DNA from: an uncultured Bacillota bacterium
GTDB lineage: Bacteria > Bacillota > Clostridia > Peptostreptococcales > Anaerovoracaceae
Direction: 5' to 3'
NCBI GenBank assembly: GCA_959606705.1
Contig: CAUHLX010000005.1
Span: 1 to 22,652, forward strand
DNA length: 22,652 nucleotides
The notes under the pieces: generated by a model
Told to the model about the DNA's origin: nothing
What the model saw: only the letters and a program-made list of their open reading frames with translations
Databases searched by the model: none
Translations under genes and position numbers: made by a program
Part shown: positions 10,119-17,773 of the stretch, one piece after another
How the letters are laid out: each line of letters begins with the position of its first letter
Numbering within the stretch: position 1 is the stretch's first letter

Positions 10119-13100
10119 TCACTCTCCTTTGTACTCTGCAAACCAAGCCAGACGTTTGGCGCCGGGCTCTCCGAAAATCCAAATACTGTTGCCTCCCGAC
10201 GGAAAGGAAAAATCCAGGGCTTTTAAACGGAAGTCCCGAATCAGGATTCCATAAGAGCCCGTTCCCGTCGTCCCGTCCCGTCGTTTCAGTTCCACCGACC
10301 GGAAGGTCAGCTTGAGAAACTGCTGAAGATCCAAAGAAAATCCGGGCGAGCTTCCCCCCGCTCCACCGTTGACCGCCAGTCTCACTCCTACGTAACGCCG
10401 GGCAGGTGCGTCCTCTCGCTGCCGTTTGGCGTCCGAACTCCGTACCGAATCATCCGGGCTGAAGGCGGTGAGAACCTGAAGCTGAGGTTCCGAAAGCTCC
10501 GCCAGCGTCCCCAGTCCTCCCAGGGAAATTTCCCAGAGGATTCCGGCCCACCGTCCGCTCAATTCAGCCTGCTTCATATGCTGTACGTTCACCCCCGTAA
10601 ACCCCAAATGTTCCGGCGTTATTCCGTCCTCCTCATGCACCTCCAGCGAACAAGGACGGAACGGAATTTCTTCGCCGAAGGAGCCCGCACGAGTCACGCT
10701 CCTCCCGGGTAAAAAGCACATTCGTTCCGGCGGGCAGGAGAATCTGCCGCCCTCCATATGGATGCACAGCTGTGAAAAAAAGAGACCCCCACTTTCGTCG
10801 GCTCCGAAGCCATAGCTGTAAAGATCAAACTTTTTACCGGCCGTTCCGTCCTTCTCCGTCTCGATTGTCTCGATCGGCTCCGGCTGTGCCGACCCTGATT
10901 CAAAATCCAAGGCTCCCTCCAAAAGGAAATCCACGGCACTGTCCGCCGCAGTTCCGCCGATAAGAAGCTGGGCCCTCTCAAAACGAATCTGGCGAATGGG
11001 GCAGGAAAACAGAGAAAGCACGGTGTTTTCCTTCAAGGCAAAAACGTAGCTTCCCGCCCCGCCGTCCTTCTGATAAACACCGCTGATGCGGATCGCACTG
11101 TTTTCCGCCTCCTTGCCAGGCGCGGTAGGACAGCCGAACAGACGATTGATCACCAGTCGAAGTTCACAGGAAAAAGAACGGATCAAAGAGTGGGAGAGCT
11201 CCACGATCAGACGGGTCACCCAAAAGGAATAATCCGCTTCCTTTTCCACCGTCTGAATTCCGCTCAAATAATAAATCAGCCCGTCCGCTACGGAAGGGCT
11301 GATGCCCTCCGGTGTCAGAGTCCTGGATTTCAGGATCAGATGATGCGCGGCTAAGCCTTCCCCCGGGATTCCCTGTGTCAGAAAAGCCAGGCCCGACGGC
11401 ATCGCCCCCGAGCGCAGACCCGCCGACAGCACCAGCACCCCACACCAGTCCGGATCATCCACCAGCTCCCGCAGCTCCTGGAATTCCGCCAGCTGCCCGA
11501 AGGCTTGGTCCAACTCCGCCAGCATTCCGGCCAGCCGCTCTCTTCCCGTGGACGTGGCAAAGCTCCACGGTGCGGAGCGTTCCGAATACTGGCGAATCGA
11601 ACATTCCCGGGCGAATTTTAGAAGGAGGACCGTTCCCTGCCGCTCCCACGTATCCGGGGAAAAGTCGAAACTCCAGCCATCCAAATCGATTTTCAGCTCC
11701 GCTTCCCGGCAGACCGCCGCGAACTCGCCGCGATCCGCGATTACCGCGAAGCACTCCGGTGACAGCAAGGCCGCTTTCAGCGCGCCGGATACTCCCCGCC
11801 ACACGAAGCCATCTGCAAATTCCACTCGGTCAAAGGAATTCTCCCGCAAGGATTCCTCCGAATACTCCAGCAGGATGCCCATCTCCGTTACCGCCCGAAC
11901 CCGTTCCTGAGAAAAAGACTGGCGAAAGTCCGGATGCTCCAAAACGCCGGTCATCCTCCGCAGCCGTTCCGCGGATAACACCATCCGTTCCAGTTCCGCC
12001 GCCGTTTTCACATTCCGCTCCTCCAACCCCGCGGCGGGGAAAAAAGGCAGAGGAGTCTCCTCCTCCATGGGCGCAAAGGGGATTTCACAGTAGTCGAGAG
12101 TCGGTCCTTCCACCTGACGAAAGAAGGGACGGGCCTCCGGCTGGCTGTAATAGAAGGGGGGGCTCCCCCCTCCGTCTCCTCGGATTACCGTCACAAAGGA
12201 AAGCGTGGACCCACTCTCCCGACTCAGGGACTGACCGGGACAAAAACGCAGCAGATCTCCCCGATTCAGCTTGACGTATTCCAAGCCGCAGAGGCCCGGA
12301 AGCAGGCGTCCATCATTCTCTGCCGGAAAATCACCGGAGGGAGCCAGATAATAGGAACCGACCCCCGTCTGCCGGCGAAGCTGCTGACGCTGAAACACCA
12401 GCCGCGTCGAAGCGGCAGGCCCTCGAGAGCTGATCCGCAGCTCTCCCGTGGGAAGTAAGCGAAATGCAGTGGAATACGTGGCAGGGCCCACTTCCAAATA
12501 GCTTCGGACCGGATTCAGCGGGTCCTGCACATCCAGGGCTCCGTGAATCCGTGCGGAGGTTTCCAGCTCAATGGGAAAAAGACACACCAGCTCCTTGTCA
12601 TCAGGTCCTGCCGCTTCTTCTTTTTTTACCGCATAGCGCAGAGAACCCCCCATTTCCCGCAGATCTCCCGGCCCCTGAAGCTCTGAAAAATCGAAATGAA
12701 AGCATCCGGCTTCCATTCCCGTCATGGAAAGAGACAGCTTGCTCAACCTTCTGGACAGACCACTTTCCCATCGCAGCTCCCCCTCTCCGTGGATGCGAAA
12801 CCCATCCTTCTCCGGAGAAAGCTCCACACTGGTCACAGCGCCTCCCCACCGGGGGATCCACAAGCAGAATCCTCCAAAGGGAAATCCCACCCGCCCCTCA
12901 GAAAGAGTGAGTGGGAAAAAAGTCCAATTACTTGGATTCACCGAAGCCCGCGGAATGAACAGCAGTCCATCCCCCCTCCGGGACCGGAGAACCCCCGCAA
13001 CCCGTTTCTCCGCCTCCGCCGGCTCCTTCAGCTCTTCCTGAAAAAAAACGTAAAGACGTTGAAGCTGCCCAAAGCTTTCCTCCAGGGTAAGCTGCTCTCG

Positions 13101-13181
13101 CCCGTCTCCTCCGAAGAAAAATATTCGTTCCGGCCGTTCCACATGAACGTAAGCCGTCGTATTCTCCGCTTTCCGAAACAT
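10119..13181 (-). CDS. 1020-aa protein of unknown function, third gene of the Hint/MBL operon
   Basis: I do not recognise a family. The protein lacks a signal peptide and clear membrane helices, and is rich in beta strands with charged loops. Visible landmarks are the aromatic/glycine-rich GRVGFPFGGFCLWIPRWGG near residue 100, and a compact GSYYLAPSGDF (Y277, Y278) followed by LLPGLCGLEYVKLNRGDLLRF, which looks like the most conserved-type core. A middle part has short helices rich in Glu and Arg, and the C-terminal ~250 residues are again beta-rich (FDLYSYGFGADESGGLFFSQ). It sits between the 734-aa beta-rich gene (16-bp gap) and the MBL hydrolase (4-bp gap); AAGG at 9 nt supports ATG 13181. 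Its position makes it an obligate partner of its neighbours rather than an independent enzyme; that is inference. Confidence 0.85.
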   Translation of the reverse strand: MFRKAENTTAYVHVERPERIFFFGGDGREQLTLEESFGQLQRLYVFFQEELKEPAEAEKRVAGVLRSRRGDGLLFIPRASVNPSNWTFFPLTLSEGRVGFPFGGFCLWIPRWGGAVTSVELSPEKDGFRIHGEGELRWESGLSRRLSKLSLSMTGMEAGCFHFDFSELQGPGDLREMGGSLRYAVKKEEAAGPDDKELVCLFPIELETSARIHGALDVQDPLNPVRSYLEVGPATYSTAFRLLPTGELRISSRGPAASTRLVFQRQQLRRQTGVGSYYLAPSGDFPAENDGRLLPGLCGLEYVKLNRGDLLRFCPGQSLSRESGSTLSFVTVIRGDGGGSPPFYYSQPEARPFFRQVEGPTLDYCEIPFAPMEEETPLPFFPAAGLEERNVKTAAELERMVLSAERLRRMTGVLEHPDFRQSFSQERVRAVTEMGILLEYSEESLRENSFDRVEFADGFVWRGVSGALKAALLSPECFAVIADRGEFAAVCREAELKIDLDGWSFDFSPDTWERQGTVLLLKFARECSIRQYSERSAPWSFATSTGRERLAGMLAELDQAFGQLAEFQELRELVDDPDWCGVLVLSAGLRSGAMPSGLAFLTQGIPGEGLAAHHLILKSRTLTPEGISPSVADGLIYYLSGIQTVEKEADYSFWVTRLIVELSHSLIRSFSCELRLVINRLFGCPTAPGKEAENSAIRISGVYQKDGGAGSYVFALKENTVLSLFSCPIRQIRFERAQLLIGGTAADSAVDFLLEGALDFESGSAQPEPIETIETEKDGTAGKKFDLYSYGFGADESGGLFFSQLCIHMEGGRFSCPPERMCFLPGRSVTRAGSFGEEIPFRPCSLEVHEEDGITPEHLGFTGVNVQHMKQAELSGRWAGILWEISLGGLGTLAELSEPQLQVLTAFSPDDSVRSSDAKRQREDAPARRYVGVRLAVNGGAGGSSPGFSLDLQQFLKLTFRSVELKRRDGTTGTGSYGILIRDFRLKALDFSFPSGGNSIWIFGEPGAKRLAWFAEYKGE

Positions 13182-13197
13182 TGTCTCTTCCCTTCAT

Positions 13198-15402
13198 TTA
13201 CTTGACCCGATTCGATCCTCGATCCACCAGCTGATCCCCCGGCGCCAGACAAATTTCATTCAAAAGCTCCTCAGCACTCAAAACCGGCTCCGCCGCCGTT
13301 CCTTTGCGAATCAGGACCAAATCCTGAGAGAGCTCCCGCCGCAGGTCGCCTAGTGTCGTTCCCACGCTTACCCATTGCGGATTCTCCTTCACCTGAACGC
13401 AGATTTCCGGTGTCAAATGTGCCCGCCCCCGCAGAAAAACCAAATAGGTCATCTTCGATTTCTCCCCCGCGGGCGGCGTCAGATAGCCCCACTGCTCCAT
13501 GGATTTCGTATCCCTTTCCAGAATTTCCAAGGACTCCGCTCCGGCTACCCACTCGTTATTCATAATCGAGATATCCCCCTGTTTGGTGTGAGACAAAAAA
13601 TTCTCCGGATAGTGTATGCGCAAATGGGGCTGACAGAGCTGCTCCCGACCCAAATCCACGGTCCCGGCACCTCCCGGCAGATATCCGTTATTGTTTTCGT
13701 CGGGCTGCTCAAAGAAATCGGCATAGCCGGACAGCCACGGCAAAAAAGCATCCAAGCCCAATCGCTCCCCTCGCCGAATCACCGGCAGCTCCAATGTCTG
13801 CCCACCGGTAAACCCGGTAAAATACCCGCTGCCCCCCGTATCATCCGACCATTGCACTTGACCGCATTCCACCCGTACCCTCATTCCCGGCAGCAAATCA
13901 CAGCTCCGCCGCCGCAGACGAAATCGATAAAACAACTGCCGATTCAATAATTGAGGGAGAAAATCCGCGATCGTTTCCCGGATCAGCCGCAGGTCCGAAG
14001 CCCCAAGCCCCGCCGTTTCCAGGGCCGGGAACAGCGCCTCCGAATCCTTTTCCACCTGCGCCCAATCATACTCCGAATGATCCGGCCAGACCTTTTCACT
14101 CATGGTCAGAGGGGAAACTCCTTCCACCGCCGCGCCCACGGAAAACACCCCCTGCGTTACCGGCGCCGTCAGAGCCTTCTGCAAGCGTAAATTCACGGAT
14201 ATAGGCGTCTTGGAAGCCGAGGAAGCATCTTTGGAAAAATAGAGAAAAGCCTGGTCCTTCTTGCCCTGACCAATCCGATAAGAGGGAAGCTCCAGACTGA
14301 TCGCCTTCGTCAGCGGCCCCCGAGAAGCCCCGGATATCCAGGCCAGCATCACGCTTTTGCCTTCGGAAAACAGCCCCGTGAGTCTGCCCTGGGAAAACTC
14401 CACCGTTTGGGAACCGAAAAACGCCCGGCACACTCCGGGCTCACCGCCCGTTTCCGCCAATTGAAGAAAGAAATGGTCGGAATCCGCGTAACCCACCGCC
14501 TCCGTTCGGGGCTCCGACAGCGGCAGCACCATCCGCGCGCTCTCCGGAAACGTCCCCGGCCCTTTTTGGCATACCGCCGCAATCCGACAGCCCTGTGAAC
14601 GCCCCAAAGGAAACGAACTCCAAGGAATGGAACAGGTCAGCGTCCGCTTGTCCGCCTGCAGCCGCGCCGCAAACTCCCCGCCAATCTCGGTTCCCCAGCT
14701 CTCCCCATAAATCCGGTACCTCCACTGCCCCTCTCCGTCGGCAGCCAGCTTCCCCGTCAGGTTTATCTGACCGTTTTTCAGCTCCACCGACAGCTCCGAC
14801 AGTTTGGGACGCACCAGAGAAACCTCCGCGGCGCTCCCCACATCCGGCTCCGTTTCGATCATCGTTCCCCGTTCCTGATAAGCTCCCCCCAGACGAACCA
14901 CGCAGGCTGCGCGATCCGCCAGACCCAGCGCTCCCAAATCGATTCGGTTTTCAAATATCTTCAAAGGGACCAGACGGAGCTTCCCCTCTCCTCCGTCCAG
15001 CGACGCCAGCAGCTGTTCGGGAAGCGGCGAGGCCAATTGATATTTGAGACGAAGGGACACCTGGTCTTCCTCCTCCCGCTCACAGATCACTGCCTCCAGC
15101 TTGCACAACGGACTTGACGGTACCCTCAGGGATTGATTCATGGGCCGGTCCTGGGGCTCCAGCTGTAAAAAACAGCTGGCCCCCTCCGGCAGCTCCGCTT
15201 CCACGGACGCCGCGCTCCCGTAAATCCCCGTTTTCCTGGTCAGCTCCGCCGTTCCGTTTAAAAGCTTCAAGGTATATGGTCCGGGCTCTCCCGCGTTTCC
15301 CCAGTACACCTGATAACGCGCACGGCGGTTTTCTCCAAAGGAACAGACCACCTTTAAAATCGCGGGAGGAAGCACCGCGTTCACTCCTTCCCTCATTTCC
15401 AT
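13198..15402 (-). CDS. 734-aa beta-rich protein, possible Ig-like modules, unknown function
   Basis: Unrecognised as a whole. The N-terminal ~300 residues alternate short beta strands (ARYQVYWGNAGEPGPYTLKL; AEGQWRYRIYGESWG) in a spacing reminiscent of Ig/fibronectin-like sandwiches. The C-terminal ~58 residues contain WVSVGTTLGDL followed by LAPGDQLV (about 677-726), resembling the GTTL...PGD layout of beta-grasp SLBB-type domains; this is a weak, motif-only similarity. No signal peptide is visible. The upstream Hint gene stops inside this reading frame: ATG 15402 overlaps it by 10 bp, and the alternative ATG 15396 would give a classic ATGA overlap of 4 bp. I prefer 15402 for the GTGGA 6 nt upstream; the difference is two residues. 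A TTG further upstream at 15483 is rejected. Overlap with the Hint gene indicates translational coupling. Confidence 0.85.
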   Translation of the reverse strand: MEMREGVNAVLPPAILKVVCSFGENRRARYQVYWGNAGEPGPYTLKLLNGTAELTRKTGIYGSAASVEAELPEGASCFLQLEPQDRPMNQSLRVPSSPLCKLEAVICEREEEDQVSLRLKYQLASPLPEQLLASLDGGEGKLRLVPLKIFENRIDLGALGLADRAACVVRLGGAYQERGTMIETEPDVGSAAEVSLVRPKLSELSVELKNGQINLTGKLAADGEGQWRYRIYGESWGTEIGGEFAARLQADKRTLTCSIPWSSFPLGRSQGCRIAAVCQKGPGTFPESARMVLPLSEPRTEAVGYADSDHFFLQLAETGGEPGVCRAFFGSQTVEFSQGRLTGLFSEGKSVMLAWISGASRGPLTKAISLELPSYRIGQGKKDQAFLYFSKDASSASKTPISVNLRLQKALTAPVTQGVFSVGAAVEGVSPLTMSEKVWPDHSEYDWAQVEKDSEALFPALETAGLGASDLRLIRETIADFLPQLLNRQLFYRFRLRRRSCDLLPGMRVRVECGQVQWSDDTGGSGYFTGFTGGQTLELPVIRRGERLGLDAFLPWLSGYADFFEQPDENNNGYLPGGAGTVDLGREQLCQPHLRIHYPENFLSHTKQGDISIMNNEWVAGAESLEILERDTKSMEQWGYLTPPAGEKSKMTYLVFLRGRAHLTPEICVQVKENPQWVSVGTTLGDLRRELSQDLVLIRKGTAAEPVLSAEELLNEICLAPGDQLVDRGSNRVK

Positions 15403-17072
15403 AGAATATCCACATCCTTTAAATATGCAAACTGATGAACGGCGCTGTCCACATCCGTCTTCCATTCTGCCGGCAGACCGCACTCAGCCTGGCGCCTCTC
15501 CTCATTCCTCCTGGAAATCCAGCCTTGTACCTGATTGTCCCCCACTGCGATTCCTCCCGCGAAGAAAACCGCCTCCTCTACCGGAACGGAATCTCCTCCG
15601 CTCCCCGACAACTCCAGATTCCACACCTCCTGCCGGCAGATCCGTTCCACCGCCACGTCTTGCAGCCTCGAGGCTTCGCCATCCTCCAGCACCAGAGAAT
15701 CCACTCCCGGGCAGAGCTCCCACGCCGCTTTGAAGCCCTCCGTGGTGAGAATCGGATGAAGGCGGGTGGTCAGGACGCTCTCGCCCCGCTCCACCGTGAG
15801 TTTCCAAAGCCCCTCTTCTTCCGTTCCTGTCAGTATGTTTTCGACCCTCAGCTCTCCCTGAGGTGCCCGAACCCGTTCTCCTATACGGATCTGACGGAGC
15901 TCCTTTCGACTCCCGTCCGCCATGGTCACCGGAGTATCCGCGGCCAAGCAGCCCCAATAGACCGCGATCGTGTCGATCTTCACCTTGTCGTCCTGCTCAT
16001 CCTCCGTGGAATTCACCGTCAGCACCGGGTTTGGCGCAAACCGGTCCGTCTCGTACTCCAGCGTAAAATACAGCTTGGCCCCAAAATAGGCATCCCACCG
16101 AAATCCGGGCTGTGCTTTCCATCTTTCGTCTGAAAAATCCCAAGAAAAACCCGAGGCGCTTTTCGCCGTATGGTCGCTGAATTTCCCCTTGTATTCCAAA
16201 ATTCCGCCGCCGTCCCGCACGAGAATCATCAAGGAAGCGGAATTGCTTCCCGGCTCCAGCGCCCGGATAAAACGGACGCTTTGATCCCGGAACACCGCGG
16301 CCCCCGAACAAGGAAAGTGAAACCGATCCTGAGACGTCGGATCAAAGGGATAGTCAATTTTTTCCCCCGCCTGATAGCTCCTTCCGAAGCTGAGTACGAT
16401 TGGCTCACCTGCCGCCGTTTTCGTGTGAACCGGAGCAGTCAAGTCCAGGTTTAAAATGGACATTCCCACCGCCGGAGACCGCATTGGGACCTCTCGCGGG
16501 CCTCGTTCCTCCGCCATGCGCCGAGCTTGCTCAGGAGCAGGAAGCCGACGCACTTTCACCGCGGCCTTGAACCGCTCCTCCCGATCCACCCAGCCGGAAA
16601 ACTGGAGCACCACCGCCTCCTTCGCCTCTCCCTTCAGCCAGGCGTCTTGAGAAAGCGTGTGCCGCGGCGGAAAACAGAGTTGAAGCTCACTTCGATCCAC
16701 CAGCGCACCCTGTTCTCCCGCCGAAAGATCGCAGAGGCACAAAACCGTCATCAATTCATAACAATTCTGCGCCGTGGAAAGCACAGCCTTCGCGTGTACC
16801 TTTCCCTGCTCCCAGCGAACAAAGGGTAGGAAAAACCCATCCTCCCAGCCATTCTCCGTGCCTTTTTCCGAAAACAAGGCCGAGTTCTCCGCTTTTCGCC
16901 TCCCAATTGCCTCATAGGTCCGAGGATACCTCTCCGGAGCAAGCTCCTTCAGCATTTCGGTGATCACCGCCTCATGCTCCGGCTCTCCGGGACGCAGCAT
17001 CAGCTCCCCGCCGGCCGCCTCCGCCTGTTCCACGATCCGTTTTACCTGAAATCCACACACCGTTCCAGCCAT
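15393..17072 (-). CDS. 559-aa protein with embedded intein-like Hint domain, first gene of the operon
   Basis: The N-terminal 374 residues are of unknown fold, mostly beta-rich from ~210 on (SILNLDLTAP; FRWDAYFGAKLYFTLEYETD). Directly after IDTIAVYWG a Hint (hedgehog/intein) domain begins at C375 and ends at N513, leaving a 46-residue tail. Hint domains catalyse self-cleavage or splicing, starting with an N-to-S acyl shift at the first Cys; here all core residues are present, with Asp in place of the usual penultimate His. The protein may therefore process itself, releasing the tail or modifying it. ATG 17072 follows AAGG and GAGG in a purine-rich run; the TTG at 17102 lacks such a site. It is the promoter-proximal gene. 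No signal peptide is seen, so processing would occur in the cytoplasm unless there is unconventional export. Confidence 0.88.
   Translation of the reverse strand: MAGTVCGFQVKRIVEQAEAAGGELMLRPGEPEHEAVITEMLKELAPERYPRTYEAIGRRKAENSALFSEKGTENGWEDGFFLPFVRWEQGKVHAKAVLSTAQNCYELMTVLCLCDLSAGEQGALVDRSELQLCFPPRHTLSQDAWLKGEAKEAVVLQFSGWVDREERFKAAVKVRRLPAPEQARRMAEERGPREVPMRSPAVGMSILNLDLTAPVHTKTAAGEPIVLSFGRSYQAGEKIDYPFDPTSQDRFHFPCSGAAVFRDQSVRFIRALEPGSNSASLMILVRDGGGILEYKGKFSDHTAKSASGFSWDFSDERWKAQPGFRWDAYFGAKLYFTLEYETDRFAPNPVLTVNSTEDEQDDKVKIDTIAVYWGCLAADTPVTMADGSRKELRQIRIGERVRAPQGELRVENILTGTEEEGLWKLTVERGESVLTTRLHPILTTEGFKAAWELCPGVDSLVLEDGEASRLQDVAVERICRQEVWNLELSGSGGDSVPVEEAVFFAGGIAVGDNQVQGWISRRNEERRQAECGLPAEWKTDVDSAVHQFAYLKDVDILWK
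15534..15950 (-). other. Hint (intein-like) domain coding segment, residues 375-513
   Basis: The 139-residue length fits a minimal Hint or bacterial intein-like domain without an endonuclease. Block A is CLAADTPVTMADGS with IRIGERV; block B is VLTTRLHPILTTEGF with the T436-x-x-H439 pair; the C-terminal block is VWNLEL ... FFAGGIAVGDN. The terminal Asn (N513) is present, while the usual penultimate His is Asp512, and the next residue is Gln rather than the Cys/Ser/Thr needed for true protein splicing. Cleavage at either end, rather than splicing, is therefore the likelier outcome. The motifs are seen; the reaction outcome is inferred. Confidence 0.88.
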
Positions 17073-17108
17073 TTTCCTTCCCCCTCTCCGATTCAAAAAC
17101 AAAAATAA

Positions 17109-17152
17109 GACATCCCGGAGAGATTTTTAACAAAATCTGAACTGGGAATGTC
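17109..17152 (-). promoter_or_regulatory. Leader hairpin with downstream T-rich run, possible attenuator
   Basis: Read on the minus strand, GACATTCCC pairs with GGGATGTC (one bulge) and encloses a perfect inner stem AGATTTT-GTTA-AAAATCT. It is followed by TTATTTTTGTTTTT. It lies between the predicted leftward promoter and the Hint gene start, beginning only about 6 nt into the predicted transcript. The layout resembles an intrinsic terminator/attenuator or a 5' protective stem. No known riboswitch or T-box features are seen. Confidence 0.55.
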
Positions 17153-17164
17153 CTCCACGCCTTA

Positions 17165-17193
17165 AGTATAACGACTTTTCTTTTCCTAAACAA
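17165..17193 (-). promoter_or_regulatory. Predicted leftward promoter of the Hint/MBL/giant operon
   Basis: On the minus strand, -35 TTGTTT (17188-17193) and -10 TATACT (17165-17170) are separated by exactly 17 bp. The -10 is 5/6 to consensus and the -35 is weak (TTG only). Predicted transcription start is near 17158, giving a leader of about 86 nt. The weak -35 lies inside a 13-bp inverted repeat, which would suit regulation by an activator or repressor. Confidence 0.55.
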
Positions 17194-17228
17194 TAAAATT
17201 TTAGAAAATTCAAATATTTTATTGTTTA
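17187..17228. repeat. Perfect 13-bp inverted repeat over the leftward -35
   Basis: TAAACAATAAAAT (17187-17199) and its exact reverse complement ATTTTATTGTTTA (17216-17228) are separated by 16 bp. The left arm covers the predicted -35 of the leftward promoter. It differs from the BlaI-type TACA/TGTA boxes nearby, so it would be read by another regulator, or may be a chance product of AT-rich DNA. Confidence 0.6.
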
Positions 17229-17252
17229 TTCTTTTTCAATTTCAAAAAGAAT
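17228..17252. repeat. Perfect 9-bp inverted repeat just upstream of the rightward -35
   Basis: ATTCTTTTT (17228-17236) and AAAAAGAAT (17244-17252) flank a 7-bp spacer. It ends 2 bp before the TTGACA of the rightward promoter. As A/T tracts, the arms could act as an UP-like element or a protein site. The sequence is low in complexity, so chance is possible. Confidence 0.45.
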
Positions 17253-17254
17253 CC

Positions 17255-17283
17255 TTGACAAACCAGGACTACAGTTGTAATCT
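17255..17283 (+). promoter_or_regulatory. Predicted promoter of the BlaI-like/M56 operon
   Basis: A perfect -35 TTGACA is at 17255-17260. The best -10 matches are TGTAAT (17276-17281, 5/6 but with a 15-bp spacer) or TAATCT (17278-17283, 17-bp spacer). Either lies inside the first BlaI-type box, so repressor binding would block the promoter directly. This is the usual autoregulated layout for blaI/mecI genes. Confidence 0.65.
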
Positions 17284-17307
17284 AAATTAAAGATTACAAT
17301 TGTAGTC
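17267..17307. promoter_or_regulatory. Double BlaI/MecI-type operator (17-bp near-perfect dyad)
   Basis: GACTACAGTTGTAATCT (17267-17283) and AGATTACAATTGTAGTC (17291-17307) are inverted copies with one mismatch and a 7-bp AT spacer. Each arm is itself a palindromic TACA-N2-TGTA box (17270-17279 and 17295-17304), matching the TACA/TGTA signature bound by BlaI/MecI dimers. Box centres are 25 bp apart. The adjacent BlaI-family gene is the obvious ligand. Confidence 0.8.
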
Positions 17308-17377
17308 GCATCTTTCCGATCCGGCGGCAGTATGCGGTATTCTTACATTATTGATGGAACAAAAGGAGACTGTATCT

Positions 17378-17767
17378 ATGAAAATCAGCGAATCCGAATG
17401 GCAAGTCATGAAAGTGCTCTGGGAAACACCCAATCTCACCATGAAAGAGATCGCGGCAAGCTTGGACCGAGTCGACTGGAGCTACACCACCGTTCGAACC
17501 CTGGTCAACCGGCTGTCGGACAAAGGAGCGCTGCGGGCCGATCGCTCCGTCTCCCACAATTTTAAATATTCTCCCGCCGTTTCGGAGGATGAGTGCCAGA
17601 AAAAAGAAGTCCGAAGCCTGCTGGCGCGCGTTTTTAACGGCTCCGTCTCCATGCTGGTTTCCACCCTGACCAAAGACAGCAATCTGTCGGAGGAGGAACA
17701 GCGGGAATTGATGAACCTCATCGAGAAGATGGATCAGGGAACAGATCAAAACACGAGAAAGGGGTGA
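17378..17767 (+). CDS. BlaI/MecI-family winged-helix transcriptional repressor
   Basis: A 129-aa protein of the usual family length. The N-terminal ~70 residues form the winged helix (SESEWQVMKVLWE, MKEIAASLDRVDWSYTTVRTLVNRLSDKGAL), and the remainder is the helical dimerisation part. Family members bind TACA/TGTA operators as dimers and are inactivated when the partner M56 protease is triggered. Such operators lie 70-110 bp upstream, over the promoter. ATG 17378 is preceded by AGGAG at 9 nt; earlier in-frame ATG (17354) and TTG starts lack a suitable site. The M56 gene begins 6 bp after the stop. Whether it also acts on the divergent operon is open: the boxes lie ~100 bp upstream of that promoter. 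It is unlikely to be a beta-lactam regulator, because the partner lacks a penicillin-binding sensor. Confidence 0.95.
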   Translation: MKISESEWQVMKVLWETPNLTMKEIAASLDRVDWSYTTVRTLVNRLSDKGALRADRSVSHNFKYSPAVSEDECQKKEVRSLLARVFNGSVSMLVSTLTKDSNLSEEEQRELMNLIEKMDQGTDQNTRKG

Positions 17768-17773
17768 GATTTC

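Noticed and set aside
11312..12274. 320-codon plus-strand frame opposite the 1020-aa gene
   Set aside because: Pro/Ser/Arg-rich composition typical of an antisense shadow in GC-rich coding DNA; no start signal.
15534..15950. A full mobile intein with homing endonuclease
   Set aside because: The domain is only 139 residues, leaves no room for an endonuclease, and lacks the Cys/Ser/Thr after the terminal Asn.
17073..17158. Riboswitch or T-box leader for the leftward operon
   Set aside because: Only one compound hairpin; no conserved aptamer or specifier/anti-terminator sequence can be recognised.
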